Positions 21,201 to 30,694 of a DNA stretch of 64,000 nt are shown here, in pieces. The stretch's first letter is position 1. Each line of letters starts with the position of its first letter. The stretch is from Streptomyces griseus. GTDB lineage: Bacteria; Actinomycetota; Actinomycetes; Streptomycetales; Streptomycetaceae. The stretch covers positions 246,499 to 310,498 of the forward strand of contig NZ_MDKB01000002.1 of assembly GCF_001715295.1 (NCBI RefSeq). Direction: 5' to 3'. Made by a program: the position numbers and the translations under genes. The notes under the pieces were generated by a model that did not search any database, was not told the origin of the DNA, and saw only the letters and a list, made by a program, of their open reading frames with translations.

Positions 21201-21320
21201 AGCCGCCGGCCCGGCACAGCAAGGGACGGAGGCCGCCGGCAGGGCTTCACCCCCTGCCGGCACGGGGCCGCACCGGCGCCGGGACGGCCCCGAGGGGCCG
21301 AGGGCCCTTCGGGTCGGGCG

Positions 21321-22187
21321 TCAGCCGCGGGGTGCGCGGGCCAGCTGGCGGGACTGGGCCACGAGCCGGTCGGCGCTGTCCCAGACCTCCGCGTCCTCCT
21401 CCAGGAAGCCGCCCGCGAGGTTGCGGGTGGTGATGGAGACACGCAGCGGTCCGGGGGCCGGACGGCAGCGGATGTGCGTGGTGAGCTCGACGGTGGGCGT
21501 CCAGCCTTGCAGGCCCAGCTCGAACGAGGTCGGCGGCAGCGCGTCCACGGTGAGCAGCAGCGAGAGCGGATCGGCGTCACGACCGTCCGCGAGGCCGAAC
21601 CAGCCGCGCATCTCGCCCTTGCCGGACGGGGCGCCGACGGCCCAGCCGACCGTCGCCGGATCGAGCTTGATGTCGAGCCGTTCGGTGATGGCGGAGCCGC
21701 CGGGGATCGGCGCCGGCCCGTCGCCCGGACCGAGGCACCGGTCCCACGCCGGGATGGCGGGCGGCTCGGCGGAGGTACGGACCTCGTCGGTCAGGCCGTC
21801 GAGATCGCCGTAGGTGGCCAGCACCCGGATGCGTTCGACCTCGGTGCCGTCCTCCGCGTACTGGAAGAGGGAGGCCTCGCCGGTGGAGAGCATGCGCCCC
21901 GTGCGCACGACCTGGGTCCGGATCACCGCGGGGCCGGGGACGGACGCGGTGAGGTAGTGCGCGGAGACCGAGAAGGGGTCGGCGTGCGGAAGCGCCTGAC
22001 CGAGCGCCCGGCCGAGCATGGCCAGGAGATAGCCGCCGTTGACGGCGTGGAAGATCGTCCAGCCCTCGGAGAGCTCTGCGTCGTAGACGCCCTCTTCGCG
22101 GAGCGTGACGGCGGTGTCGCGGTCGAACTCGCTGTCGCCGATGGTCGCCTGCGCTGCGCGCGGTACCTGCGTTGCTGCCTGTGCCAT
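21321..22187 (-). CDS. Acyl-CoA thioesterase-like double hot-dog protein
   Basis: A 288-residue protein of the TesB-like/4HBT_3 thioesterase family, with two hot-dog folds in tandem. Recognisable segments are WTIFHAVNGGYLLAMLGRAL near residue 45 and FELGLQGWTPTVELTTHIR near residue 225, the latter placed like the TesB catalytic region. It probably hydrolyses acyl-CoA thioesters in the cytoplasm; chain-length preference is unknown. The start is ATG at 22187, or GTG nine bases upstream. It is a separate unit 51 bases after the TRIC gene. Confidence 0.8.
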   Translation of the reverse strand: MAQAATQVPRAAQATIGDSEFDRDTAVTLREEGVYDAELSEGWTIFHAVNGGYLLAMLGRALGQALPHADPFSVSAHYLTASVPGPAVIRTQVVRTGRMLSTGEASLFQYAEDGTEVERIRVLATYGDLDGLTDEVRTSAEPPAIPAWDRCLGPGDGPAPIPGGSAITERLDIKLDPATVGWAVGAPSGKGEMRGWFGLADGRDADPLSLLLTVDALPPTSFELGLQGWTPTVELTTHIRCRPAPGPLRVSITTRNLAGGFLEEDAEVWDSADRLVAQSRQLARAPRG

Positions 22188-22238
22188 GGCATGCACCGTA
22201 CACCGATTGTATTACTGAGCGGTAGCTTTTTAGGGTGG

Positions 22239-22910
22239 TCAGATACCGGCGGGTGCCTCCTCCGCCGTGGCCGAGCGCCGGTTGTAGGCGCGCGGCGCGC
22301 GCCAGTGGAAACGCAGCGCCAGCAGACGGAGCACGAACGCGGTGATCACCGCGGTGGCACTGGTGTAGGCGTTGAGGGCGTCGAAGCGGATGCAGAGGAC
22401 CACGAGGACGGCGCCCACGATCGCGGGCACCGCGTACAGGTCCCGGTCCCAGCGCAGCAGCGAGGGCACCTCGTTGGCGAGTACGTCGCGGAGCACACCC
22501 CCGCCGACCGCAGTGGCCAACCCGAGTGCTGCGGAGGCGGTGAGGCCGAGCCCGTAGTCGTACGCCTTGACGGTGCCCGAGACGCAGAAGAGACCGAGTC
22601 CGGCGGCGTCGAAGACGTTGACGCCGACCTGGATCCGCTCCACGTGCGGGTGGAGGAAGAAGACCAGGCCGGCGGCGAGCAGCGGGGTCAGGAAGTAACC
22701 CAGGTCCGTGAAGGCGGCGGGAGGAACGGCACCGATGATCACGTCACGGAAGATCCCTCCGCCCAGCGCTGTCACCTCCGCGAGTACGGCGATGCCGAAG
22801 ACATCGAAGTTCTTGCGTACGGCGAGCAGGGCGCCCGAGATCGCGAAGACGAAGATCCCGACGATGTCGAGCGCATGCTGGACGGAGGGGGTGAAGAGTT
22901 CGTTGAGCAC
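22239..22910 (-). CDS. TRIC-type (UPF0126) cation channel protein
   Basis: A 223-residue polytopic protein with the internal duplication of the TRIC/UPF0126 family. The glycine-rich motif GGGIFRDVIIGAVPPAAF occurs in the first half, and its repeat GGGVLRDVLANEVP in the second. Bacterial TRIC homologues form trimeric monovalent cation channels; the related YicG/YadS proteins are linked to glycine uptake. About seven membrane helices are expected. It begins 18 bases after the stop of the ABC ATPase gene and may be read through from the importer operon. Confidence 0.88.
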   Translation of the reverse strand: MLNELFTPSVQHALDIVGIFVFAISGALLAVRKNFDVFGIAVLAEVTALGGGIFRDVIIGAVPPAAFTDLGYFLTPLLAAGLVFFLHPHVERIQVGVNVFDAAGLGLFCVSGTVKAYDYGLGLTASAALGLATAVGGGVLRDVLANEVPSLLRWDRDLYAVPAIVGAVLVVLCIRFDALNAYTSATAVITAFVLRLLALRFHWRAPRAYNRRSATAEEAPAGI

Positions 22911-22928
22911 CGGGCAATTGTGCCGGTA

Positions 22929-24404
22929 CTACTTCTTCGGTGTGTCCCCCGCCTCCGTGGACGGAGCGGCGGCGTCCTCACCGCCGTCACCTCCGGCGGG
23001 CGCCGCCGGTTCACGCGTGGGCGCGTCCGGGGACTCCGCGGCGGCCGCCGCGGCGGCGGACTCGTCGGCGTCGGCCCGCTCGGCGGACCCAGCCGCCTCA
23101 GCAGCCCCGGCCGGCTCGACAGCCTCAGCCGGCTTCTCAGCGGCTACGGACTCCCCCGCCTCGGCCACCTCGGCCACCTCAGCAGCCGCACCCGGCTTGT
23201 CGACGGCCACGGACTCCCGCGCCTCGGCCACCTCGGCCGCCTCCCCGGCCTCGGCCGGCTCAGCGGTCTCCGCCGCCACGACCGTCTCCGACGGCTTCTC
23301 CGCACCCGCCGACTTCACCGTGATGACGTCGGCGACGAGCGGTGCGTCGCCCGGCATCTGGTCCTCACCGTTCTCCGGGTGGTGGCACGCCACCTGGTGC
23401 CCGGTCTTCAGCTGGAGCAGCGGCGGCTCCGTCGTCTTGCAGACCTGCGTCGCCTTCCAGCACCGGGTGTGGAACCGGCATCCGGTGGGCGGCGAGATCG
23501 GCGACGGGACGTCGCCCTTGAGCAGGATGCGGTCGCTCTTGGCTCCGCGCCGCCGGGGGTCGGGCACCGGCACGGCGGACATCAGCGCCGTCGTGTACGG
23601 GTGCATCGGCGCCTCGTACAGCGACGTGCGGTCCGCCAGCTCGACGATCTTGCCCAGGTACATGACCGCGATCCGGTCCGAGACATGGCGGATGACCGAG
23701 AGGTCGTGCGCGATGATCATGTACGTGAGGCCGAGCTCGTCCTGGAGGTCGTCCAGCAGGTTCACGACCTGCGCCTGGATCGACACGTCCAGCGCCGAGA
23801 CCGGCTCGTCCGCGACGACGAGCTTCGGCTTCAGGGCGAGCGCCCGGGCGATGCCGATGCGCTGGCGCTGACCGCCGGAGAACTCGTGCGGGTAGCGGTT
23901 GTAGTGCTCGGGGTTGAGCCCGACGAGCTCCAGCAGCCGCTGGACCTCCGCCTTTACGCCGCCCTCCGGCTTGACGCCCTGGAGGCGGAAGGGGGTGCCG
24001 ACGATCCCGCCGACCGTGTGGCGGGGGTTCAGCGACCCGTACGGGTCCTGGAAGATCATCTGGATGTCACGGCGCATCGGCCGCATCCGGCCGGCCGACA
24101 GGTGCGTGATGTCGCGGCCCTGGAACTCGATCGTGCCGCCGGTCGGCTCCAGCAGCCGGGTCACCAGCCGGCCCATGGTCGACTTGCCGCACCCGGACTC
24201 GCCGACGACGCCGAGGGTCTCCCCGGGGCGCACGTCGAAGGTGAGCCCGTCGACGGCCTGGACCGCGCCGACCTTGCGCTTGAGCACGCCCTTGGTGATC
24301 GGGAAGTGCTTCGCCAGGCCGGTGACCTTGAGGAGCGGCTCGGACCCGGACCCGTCGGACCCGTCCGCGACGGACGCGGGAGTCTTCTCGTTCAGATCAG
24401 TCAC
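22929..24404 (-). CDS. Oligopeptide ABC importer ATPase (DppF/OppF type) with acidic Ala-rich tail
   Basis: The second ATPase of the importer, 491 residues. Walker A (GESGCGKSTMGRLV), the signature FSGGQRQRIGIARAL and Walker B (KLVVADEPVSALD) are all intact. The oligopeptide/dipeptide C-terminal extension carries the Fe-S-type cysteines (CRFHTRCWKATQVC). After about residue 365 there is an unusual ~125-residue tail of repeated Ala/Glu/Val units (such as AAEVAEVAEAGESVA), low in complexity and likely disordered. Most DppF proteins end near residue 350. Its GTG start overlaps the stop of the preceding ATPase gene (GTGA). Confidence 0.95.
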   Translation of the reverse strand: MTDLNEKTPASVADGSDGSGSEPLLKVTGLAKHFPITKGVLKRKVGAVQAVDGLTFDVRPGETLGVVGESGCGKSTMGRLVTRLLEPTGGTIEFQGRDITHLSAGRMRPMRRDIQMIFQDPYGSLNPRHTVGGIVGTPFRLQGVKPEGGVKAEVQRLLELVGLNPEHYNRYPHEFSGGQRQRIGIARALALKPKLVVADEPVSALDVSIQAQVVNLLDDLQDELGLTYMIIAHDLSVIRHVSDRIAVMYLGKIVELADRTSLYEAPMHPYTTALMSAVPVPDPRRRGAKSDRILLKGDVPSPISPPTGCRFHTRCWKATQVCKTTEPPLLQLKTGHQVACHHPENGEDQMPGDAPLVADVITVKSAGAEKPSETVVAAETAEPAEAGEAAEVAEARESVAVDKPGAAAEVAEVAEAGESVAAEKPAEAVEPAGAAEAAGSAERADADESAAAAAAAESPDAPTREPAAPAGGDGGEDAAAPSTEAGDTPKK

Positions 24405-25510
24405 AGCTTCGGCGCAATCTCTTCGGTCCAGATCCGGTCCCGCTGCTCACGCGACATGTGGCACGCGGAGTAGTGCCCGTCGCTGACCAGCTGCAGCTCC
24501 GGACGCTCGGTACGGGTGATGTTGTCCGCGGGGACGTCCGCGTACGGGCAGCGCGGGTGGAAGGCGCAGCCCGAGGGGACGTTGATGAGGCTGGGCGGCG
24601 AGCCCTTGACGGGGATGAGCCGCTCGGTCTGCTCCCGGTCGATGCGCGGCATCGAACCGAGGAGGCCCCAGGTGTAGGGGTGCTGGGGCTCGTAGAAGAC
24701 CTTCTCGGCGCTGCCGCGCTCGATGCAGCGGCCCGCGTACATCACCAGCAGGTTGTCCGCGATCTCGGCGACGACGCCGAGGTCGTGGGTGATCATGACG
24801 ACCGCGGAACCGAACTCCTTCTGCAGGTCGCGGATGAGGTCGAGGATCTGCGCCTGGACGGTCACGTCCAGGGCGGTCGTCGGCTCGTCGGCGATGAGCA
24901 GCTGGGGGTTGTTCACCAGGGCCATCGCGATCATCGCGCGCTGGCGCATACCGCCGGAGAACTGGTGCGGATAGTCCTCGTAGCGGCGGTGCGGTTCGGG
25001 GATGCCGACCCGGTCGAGCATCTCGATCGCGCGCTTCTTCGCGGCCTTCTTGTCGACCTTGTTGTGGACCCGGTGCGCCTCGACGATCTGCGCGCCGATG
25101 CTGTAATACGGGTGCAGGGCCGACAGCGGGTCCTGGAAGATCATCGCCATCTTCTGGCCGCGCAGCTTCCGCACGCGCTCGGCGCCGGCGCCGATGAGCT
25201 CCTCGCCGTCCAGCCAGATCTCACCGCTGATGCGGGCCCGCTCGGAGGTGTGCAGGCCCATGATCCCCAGCGAGGTCACGGACTTTCCGGAACCGGACTC
25301 GCCGACGATGCCGAGGGTCTGGCCCGCCTTGAGGTCGAAGCTGACGCCGTCGACGGACCTGACCAGGCCGTCGTCGGTGTCGAAGTGGACCTGGAGGTTA
25401 CGGACGGAGAGGAACTCCTTCCCGTCCGCGGCCGAGGCGTCCCGGGGGGCGGGGACCGTGCCCTCGGCGACGTCCGCCGCCGGGGTGTCCTTCTTGCTTA
25501 CCTCGCTCAT
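24401..25510 (-). CDS. Oligopeptide ABC importer ATPase (DppD/OppD type)
   Basis: The first ATPase of the importer, 369 residues, energising peptide uptake through the DppB/DppC-type permeases. Walker A ([15 protein letters not shown]), Q-loop ([15 protein letters not shown]), signature ([15 protein letters not shown]), Walker B ([12 protein letters not shown]) and the C-terminal cysteine cluster ([12 protein letters not shown]) are present. The ATG at 25510 overlaps the permease stop (ATGA), giving translational coupling. A longer frame upstream is antisense to the permease and was discarded. Confidence 0.96.
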   Translation of the reverse strand: MSEVSKKDTPAADVAEGTVPAPRDASAADGKEFLSVRNLQVHFDTDDGLVRSVDGVSFDLKAGQTLGIVGESGSGKSVTSLGIMGLHTSERARISGEIWLDGEELIGAGAERVRKLRGQKMAMIFQDPLSALHPYYSIGAQIVEAHRVHNKVDKKAAKKRAIEMLDRVGIPEPHRRYEDYPHQFSGGMRQRAMIAMALVNNPQLLIADEPTTALDVTVQAQILDLIRDLQKEFGSAVVMITHDLGVVAEIADNLLVMYAGRCIERGSAEKVFYEPQHPYTWGLLGSMPRIDREQTERLIPVKGSPPSLINVPSGCAFHPRCPYADVPADNITRTERPELQLVSDGHYSACHMSREQRDRIWTEEIAPKL

Positions 25511-26496
25511 GAGAGCCTCACCCGGGGGTCGATCGCGGCGTACACGAGGTCCACCAGCAAGTTGCAGATGACGATGAAGAAGGCGGCGACCAGCGTCACG
25601 CCCATCACCTTGGGCAGGTCGGCCTCGGTCACGCCCTTGATGGCGAACTGGCCCATGCCCTGGAAGGAGAAGACGGTCTCGGTGATGACCGCGCCGCCGA
25701 GCAGCAGCGCGAAGTCCATGCCGAAGATGGTGACGAGCGGGGTGAGCGCGGAGCGCAGCCCGTGCTTGACGACGACCTTGCGTTCCCGCAGGCCCTTGGC
25801 CCGCGCGGTTCTGATGTAGTCCTCGCCCATCGTCTCCAGCATCCCGGCGCGGGTGAGCCGGGCGTAGAGGGCGGAGTACAGCAGCGCGAGGGTGCACCAG
25901 GGCAGGACCAGGTTGGCCGCCCATTCGACCGGGTTGTCGGCGAACGGCACGTACTCCCCGTTGCCGAACAGCGCGAGAACGACGAGGCCGGTGAAGAACA
26001 TCGGGAGGGAGACGCCGGCGAGGGCGACACCCATGGAGATCCGGTCGAAGACCGATCCCCGCTTCAGCGCGGAGAGCACGCCGATCGCCACACCCGAGAC
26101 GACCCAGAGGACCGCGGCACCGGCGGCCAGGGAGAGCGTGACCGGGATGCGGTCGACGATCTGGGGCCAGATCTCGGTGTGGGTCTTGAAGGAGTAGCCG
26201 AAGCAGGGAGCGTTGCAGGTGACCGGGTCGGGGCCGAACGTGTAGTCGGCGCCGACGACGATGCCCTTGACGAACTCCCAGTACTGCAGATAGAGGGGCT
26301 GGTCGAGCCCCAGGTTCTTCTTGACCGCGGCGATGACGTCCGGGTCGGGGCTCTTCCCGACGTACTGGGCGGCCATCGAGTCGAGGGTCTGCCCGCCGAG
26401 GCGGGGCACGAGGAAGAAGATCGCGAACGTGACTGCGCTGACCACCAGCAGCAGCAACACCGCGGCGAATACGCGTCGGATGATGTACGCAGCCAC
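25507..26496 (-). CDS. Oligopeptide ABC importer permease (DppB/OppB type)
   Basis: A 329-residue inner membrane permease with a single N-terminal helix (VFAAVLLLLVVSAVTFAIFF), a long extracytoplasmic loop and five C-terminal helices. The ATPase-coupling EAA-like loop (YIRTARAKGLRERKVVVKHG) is clear. The loop contains CNAPCFGYSF, a possible disulfide. It follows the binding-protein gene across a strong hairpin and is coupled to the ATPase genes. Confidence 0.95.
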   Translation of the reverse strand: MAAYIIRRVFAAVLLLLVVSAVTFAIFFLVPRLGGQTLDSMAAQYVGKSPDPDVIAAVKKNLGLDQPLYLQYWEFVKGIVVGADYTFGPDPVTCNAPCFGYSFKTHTEIWPQIVDRIPVTLSLAAGAAVLWVVSGVAIGVLSALKRGSVFDRISMGVALAGVSLPMFFTGLVVLALFGNGEYVPFADNPVEWAANLVLPWCTLALLYSALYARLTRAGMLETMGEDYIRTARAKGLRERKVVVKHGLRSALTPLVTIFGMDFALLLGGAVITETVFSFQGMGQFAIKGVTEADLPKVMGVTLVAAFFIVICNLLVDLVYAAIDPRVRLS

Positions 26497-26504
26497 AGCC
26501 GTGC

Positions 26505-26547
26505 GGCGCCGGGCGGGCGGACGGGTAACGCCCGCCGGCCCGGCGCC
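26505..26547 (-). promoter_or_regulatory. Intercistronic hairpin between binding protein and permease genes
   Basis: GGCGCCGGG-C-GGGCG can pair with CGCCCG-CCGG-CCCGGCGCC around a nine-base loop, a very stable stem. It lies in the 90-base gap after the binding-protein stop. Such hairpins are usually thought to raise binding-protein mRNA relative to permease mRNA, by partial termination or 3' protection; here that is inference. Confidence 0.6.
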
Positions 26548-26586
26548 TTCACCTGCCTTTCAAGGGATGCTGTTGATGAACAGGTG

Positions 26587-28350
26587 TTACTTGGTCGAGG
26601 TCATCAGCACGTAGTCGTACATGCCGAGGTACGCGTCCGTGACCGTGACGTTCGCCGCGGAGTCCGGGCGGTAGAGCAGGTTCTTGCGGTAGAAGAGCGG
26701 AACGACGGAGCCGTTCTCCATGACCTTCTGGTCCACCTCGCCCCACGTCGCGTTGCGCGCCGTGGTGTCGACGGTGCCGATGCCCTTGACGAGCAGGTCG
26801 TTGATGGCCTTGTCGTTGAGCTCCATCAGGTTCGTGCCACCGGACGGCTTGATGGCCGTGCCGTTCACGATCTGGTCGAGGAAACCGAAGCCGGTCGGCC
26901 AGTCGGCGCCCCAGGCCATCATCATCATGCCCGCGTTGTTCTTGTGGACCCAGTCCGGAACGCCCGCGAAGTCGGTGAAGTACTTGTTCGCCGGGAACTG
27001 CTTGATCTCGGCGGTGACGCCGATCTTCTTCAGGCTGTTCTGCAGCTGCGTGGCGGCGAGGATCTCGTCAGGACGGTCGGAGCGGGCCGTCAGCGTGGTC
27101 TTGAAGCCCTTGCCCTGACCGCACTTGGTCAGGTGCTCCTTGGCCTTCGCGATGTCGCCCTTGTTGCCCTCGGACGGGTACAGGTCGAACTTCTTGTACC
27201 CGGCGACGCTCGGGGGGATGACCGTGGTGGCCGGGTCGCCCTTGACCGAACCGCCGATGGCGTCGACCATGCTCTGCTTGTCGACGGCGTACTGGACGGC
27301 CTTGCGGCACTCCACGTTGTCGAACGGCTTCACGTTGACGTTCAGCGCCAGGTACTGCAGGGCGCCGGCGTACGGGTTGTCCGTCTTCGCCTTCTCGGCG
27401 GCCTTGGCCAGGACCTTCGGCTGGGTCTTGGACTGCAGACCCGTGCCCTCGGCGCCCACGGTGATCGTGTCGCTGAGCAGGTGGTCGTCGATCGTCGTGG
27501 CGTTGACGTTGAACTTGAGGTCGACCTTGTCGGCCAGCGCCTTGCGGATCGGGTCCGTCTTCGGGTCCCACTCCGGGTTGCGGACGAGCGTCGCGCCCTT
27601 GCTCTCGTCGTACGACTCGAACTTGTACGGACCCGAGGAGACCATCTTCTGGACGTAGGCGGCACCCTTGTCGGCCTTCTGCGGGACCGGAGCGGTCTGC
27701 GAGAAGGCGGCGAGGTAGTCCATGTCCGCGAACGGCTTGTTCAGCTTGAAGACGATCGTGTAGTCGTCCGGGGTCTCGATGGACTTGAGGCCCTCGGGGG
27801 ACTTGTCCTTGTACGGACCCTTGTACTTGTCGCCGCCGTCGAGGTAGGCCTTGAAGTACGTCGGGCCGTTGGACAGGGCCTCCGGCGCGAAGTTGGAGCG
27901 CTCGACGGCGTACTTGACGTCCTTCGAGGTGACCTCGGTGCCGTCCTCGAACTTCACGCCCTTGCGGAGCGTGTACGTCCAGGTCTTGGCGTCCGCGCTG
28001 GCCTTGCCGAGGCTGGTGGCCAGGTCGGGAACGACCTCCAGGCTCTCCTTGCCGGCGGCCGGCTTGAAGGTGACCAGGGAACGGGCGTACAGGCGGGAGA
28101 AGTTCTGCACCCAGCCGTAGTACGTGTTGCCCGGGTCGAGGGAGTCCGGGCCGCTGGCGTGCTCCAGCCGGACCGTCCCGCCCTTCTTGTCGGTCTGGTT
28201 GACGATGGTCGTCAGACCGGCGTCAGCCTTGGCGCTGCCCCCGGCGCCGTTGCTGCCGTCCTTGCCCGAATCACTGCCGCTGCAGGCGGACGCGCCGAGC
28301 GACACCGCTACGGCCACGGCGATCGCCGCTGCTGTCTTTCTGTTCTGCAT
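26587..28350 (-). CDS. Oligopeptide ABC importer substrate-binding lipoprotein
   Basis: A 587-residue SBP_bac_5 family protein that captures peptides outside the membrane. The signal peptide (NRKTAAAIAVAVAVSLGASAC) ends in a lipobox-like ASAC at residue 23, followed by a Gly/Ser/Asp linker. The family signature region (LRKGVKFEDGTEVTSKDVKY) is intact. The lipobox has Ala rather than Leu at -3, which still allows lipidation. It is the second gene of the operon, between the two permease genes, an order seen in several streptomycete importers. Confidence 0.95.
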   Translation of the reverse strand: MQNRKTAAAIAVAVAVSLGASACSGSDSGKDGSNGAGGSAKADAGLTTIVNQTDKKGGTVRLEHASGPDSLDPGNTYYGWVQNFSRLYARSLVTFKPAAGKESLEVVPDLATSLGKASADAKTWTYTLRKGVKFEDGTEVTSKDVKYAVERSNFAPEALSNGPTYFKAYLDGGDKYKGPYKDKSPEGLKSIETPDDYTIVFKLNKPFADMDYLAAFSQTAPVPQKADKGAAYVQKMVSSGPYKFESYDESKGATLVRNPEWDPKTDPIRKALADKVDLKFNVNATTIDDHLLSDTITVGAEGTGLQSKTQPKVLAKAAEKAKTDNPYAGALQYLALNVNVKPFDNVECRKAVQYAVDKQSMVDAIGGSVKGDPATTVIPPSVAGYKKFDLYPSEGNKGDIAKAKEHLTKCGQGKGFKTTLTARSDRPDEILAATQLQNSLKKIGVTAEIKQFPANKYFTDFAGVPDWVHKNNAGMMMMAWGADWPTGFGFLDQIVNGTAIKPSGGTNLMELNDKAINDLLVKGIGTVDTTARNATWGEVDQKVMENGSVVPLFYRKNLLYRPDSAANVTVTDAYLGMYDYVLMTSTK

Positions 28351-28394
28351 GCTGAGGAAAGCCCCCTCGCTTGTTCGGTACGGCAGAGCCGCGA

Positions 28395-29387
28395 TTACTT
28401 GCCACGAGGGTCGAGTGCGTCACGCAGCCCGTCCCCCAGCAGATTGAAGGCCAGCACGGTGATGAAGATCGCCATGCCGGGGATGACCATGAACATCGGG
28501 TCCACCTCGTAGAGGTCGACGGCCTGCGTGAGCATGCCGCCCCAGGAGGCCTGCGGCGGGGCGATGCCCACGCCGAGGAAGCTGAGGGACGCCTCGAACA
28601 GGATGTTCGTGGGGATCAGCAGCGTCGCGTAGACGAGGATCGGCGCGATCAGGTTCGGCAGCAGCTCGCGGAAGAGGATGAACGGACCGCGTGCGCCCAG
28701 CGACCTGGCGGCCTCGACGAATTCACGCTCACGCAGGGACAGGGTCTGCGCGCGGACGATGCGGCCGATGTAGGGCCAGCTGAAGAAGCCGATCACGAAG
28801 ATCAGGACGGCGATCCGCAGGGTGAGCCCTTCCATCCCGAACGCTTCGCCCTGCAGGGAGGCGGAGATGGAGATCGCGAAGAGCAGCAGCGGGAAGGCCA
28901 GGAAGGTGTCCATCATGCGGCTGATGAAGCTGTCCACCCAGCCGCCGTAGAACCCTGCCACGACCCCCATGACGACGCCGATGGCGACGGACAGGAGCGT
29001 GGAGCCCACGGCGACCACGAGGGAGACCCAGGAGCCTTCGAGGATGCGGGCCAGGATGTCGCGGCCTGTCTGCGGCTCCACACCGAGCGGGTGGTCCCAG
29101 CTCATGCCGCCGAAGGAACCCTTGGGCGCCAGCATGACGGGGTCGACCAGGCTCTGGTTGAACGCGTCGGGGTCGAGACCGAGCAGCGACTGGAGGGGCT
29201 TGGACAGCAGGGCGGTGAGGACCAGAAGGATGACAACGATGCCGCCGGCCATCGCCGCCTTGTCCCGCTTGAAACGGGTCCAGGCGATCCGGCCGAGGGA
29301 ACGGCCCTCGATCTGCTTGCGCCCGGCGCCTTCCAGCACCGCTTCGGGCTGCACTTCCGCCCTGGTGGTCTCGATAGGTGCCGTCAT
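28395..29387 (-). CDS. Oligopeptide ABC importer permease (DppC/OppC type)
   Basis: A 330-residue permease with the N-terminal OppC motif (GRSLGRIAWTRFKRDKAAM), six membrane helices and the coupling loop EFVEAARSLGARGPFILFR. The segment PLGVEPQTGRDILARIL is a hallmark of OppC. The ATG at 29387 is chosen as it gives the family N-terminus; an upstream GTG/ATG region lacks similarity. It is the first gene of the five-gene importer unit, so the promoter should lie in the preceding ~370 bases. Confidence 0.95.
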   Translation of the reverse strand: MTAPIETTRAEVQPEAVLEGAGRKQIEGRSLGRIAWTRFKRDKAAMAGGIVVILLVLTALLSKPLQSLLGLDPDAFNQSLVDPVMLAPKGSFGGMSWDHPLGVEPQTGRDILARILEGSWVSLVVAVGSTLLSVAIGVVMGVVAGFYGGWVDSFISRMMDTFLAFPLLLFAISISASLQGEAFGMEGLTLRIAVLIFVIGFFSWPYIGRIVRAQTLSLREREFVEAARSLGARGPFILFRELLPNLIAPILVYATLLIPTNILFEASLSFLGVGIAPPQASWGGMLTQAVDLYEVDPMFMVIPGMAIFITVLAFNLLGDGLRDALDPRGK

Positions 29388-29763
29388 TGCGGTGGAGACC
29401 CCTCTCGGCCGACGGTGGCCGGCCCATGACCGCCGCTGTAGCGGCTCGTACAAACACATGAGACATGTGGTGATGCGCCGGCCGAACCGCCCCTGTTTGA
29501 AAGGGACGTGTGCCGGGCATGGACCACCTGCTGTCTGGAGTCTTCAACCACTTTGCGATCACCCGCCAGACCTGACGGGGAATGTTTGCGCAACCGTGAT
29601 GCGCTCATTGAGTTTCCGTTATGCGGACAGCCCGGTCCAGTGAGCGGACCTCTCATCCACTAAGCCGCGATAAGGGACATCTCGCCCAACGCGCCTCATT
29701 CGGTGGGCGATTGCCCTGCTGACGCGTGTCAGCCGAGCCGTGTGTGACCGTCCCTCAGCAAGG
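29388..29763. other. Upstream region of the peptide importer, no gene seen
   Basis: Non-coding. It contains two short inverted repeats near the SseB end: GCTGAC-GCGT-GTCAGC at 29718-29733, and TCGCCCA (29682-29688) paired with TGGGCGA (29704-29710). Either may terminate the SseB gene read on the minus strand. The importer promoter should lie between about 29420 and 29650; I could not fix a -10/-35 pair with confidence. Confidence 0.5.
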
Positions 29764-30552
29764 TCAGTAGGCGTGCGGCGGGTAGCCGTAGCCCGGCGCG
29801 GCGGCGGGGGGCGGACCCGCCGGGGCGTGGGCCTCACGGTCGTAGAACGGGCGCGCGTTGGCGCGCAGCCACATGGCGACGGGGTCGTACTCGTCGGACA
29901 TCGAGACGGTGGAGACGGGCAGCCCGTCCGGGACGACGCCGATCGACTGCTGCATCATGGCGCGGACCGCGTCGACGGAGGGCCGGCCGGTGTCGTAGAG
30001 GTCCAGCCCGATCGCCAGGTAGGGGACGCCGAGGGCGGGCTGCACCCAGGCACGGCGCAGCGAACGGACGGCGGGGGTCCGGTGGGCGTTCCGGGAGAGC
30101 AGGGCGTAGAACTGCGGGATCTGAAGGGCGGGTTCGGAGAGCCGCAGCGGGCCCGCGGGCATCCGGTCCAGACCGGTGGCGATCCGGCGCAGGTCCAGCC
30201 ACGGAATGCCGACGCCGCCGCCGGGGGCGTGCGGGTTGAGCCAGATCCCCCAGCGGTCCGGGAAGAGGGCGCGGGCGATCTCCCGGCCGGTCACGAGCTC
30301 GTGGGCCCGGGTCCAGCCGCTCGCGGAGAGCTCCTGGGCGGAGGTCACGCAGGGGGCGTAACCCAGGCCGCCGATCTCCATGTTGCCGTACTGGGCGTCG
30401 GGCGAGCCCGCCGTGCCGTGCCACAGCAGCATCCAGACCGGGCCGTCCGACAGGGCCTCCAGCAGCGCCTCGTACGCGTCGAGGCGCCCCGGGGTCACTT
30501 GGCGCAGCATGTGCTCGACCTGCCCGGCCGCCGCGGCGCCTGACGCACTCAC
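29764..30552 (-). CDS. SseB-family protein, copy 1
   Basis: A 262-residue soluble protein with SseB N- and C-terminal type segments (LEALSDGPVWMLLWHGTAG, PRLxIPQFYxLLSRN-like QIPQFYALLSRNAHRTP, and a C-terminal ARPFYDRE). E. coli SseB was named for enhanced serine sensitivity when altered; its biochemical role is unknown. The C-terminus is extended by a Pro/Ala/Tyr-rich tail (PPPAAAPGYGYPPHAY). The GTG start follows ACCAGGG closely. A paralogue lies immediately upstream in the same orientation. Confidence 0.8.
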   Translation of the reverse strand: MSASGAAAAGQVEHMLRQVTPGRLDAYEALLEALSDGPVWMLLWHGTAGSPDAQYGNMEIGGLGYAPCVTSAQELSASGWTRAHELVTGREIARALFPDRWGIWLNPHAPGGGVGIPWLDLRRIATGLDRMPAGPLRLSEPALQIPQFYALLSRNAHRTPAVRSLRRAWVQPALGVPYLAIGLDLYDTGRPSVDAVRAMMQQSIGVVPDGLPVSTVSMSDEYDPVAMWLRANARPFYDREAHAPAGPPPAAAPGYGYPPHAY

Positions 30553-30694
30553 CCTGGTCCCGCCCCTCTTCGATCCGCTGTCCCGCTGTGTCGCGGTGCT
30601 CTCCGTGTCCCGTGCGGGCCACGGGGCGACCCGGCCATCAAACCAGCTTATGCGCCGTTACCGACACCGGCTTGACGCCACGGTCGGCGCCGGT

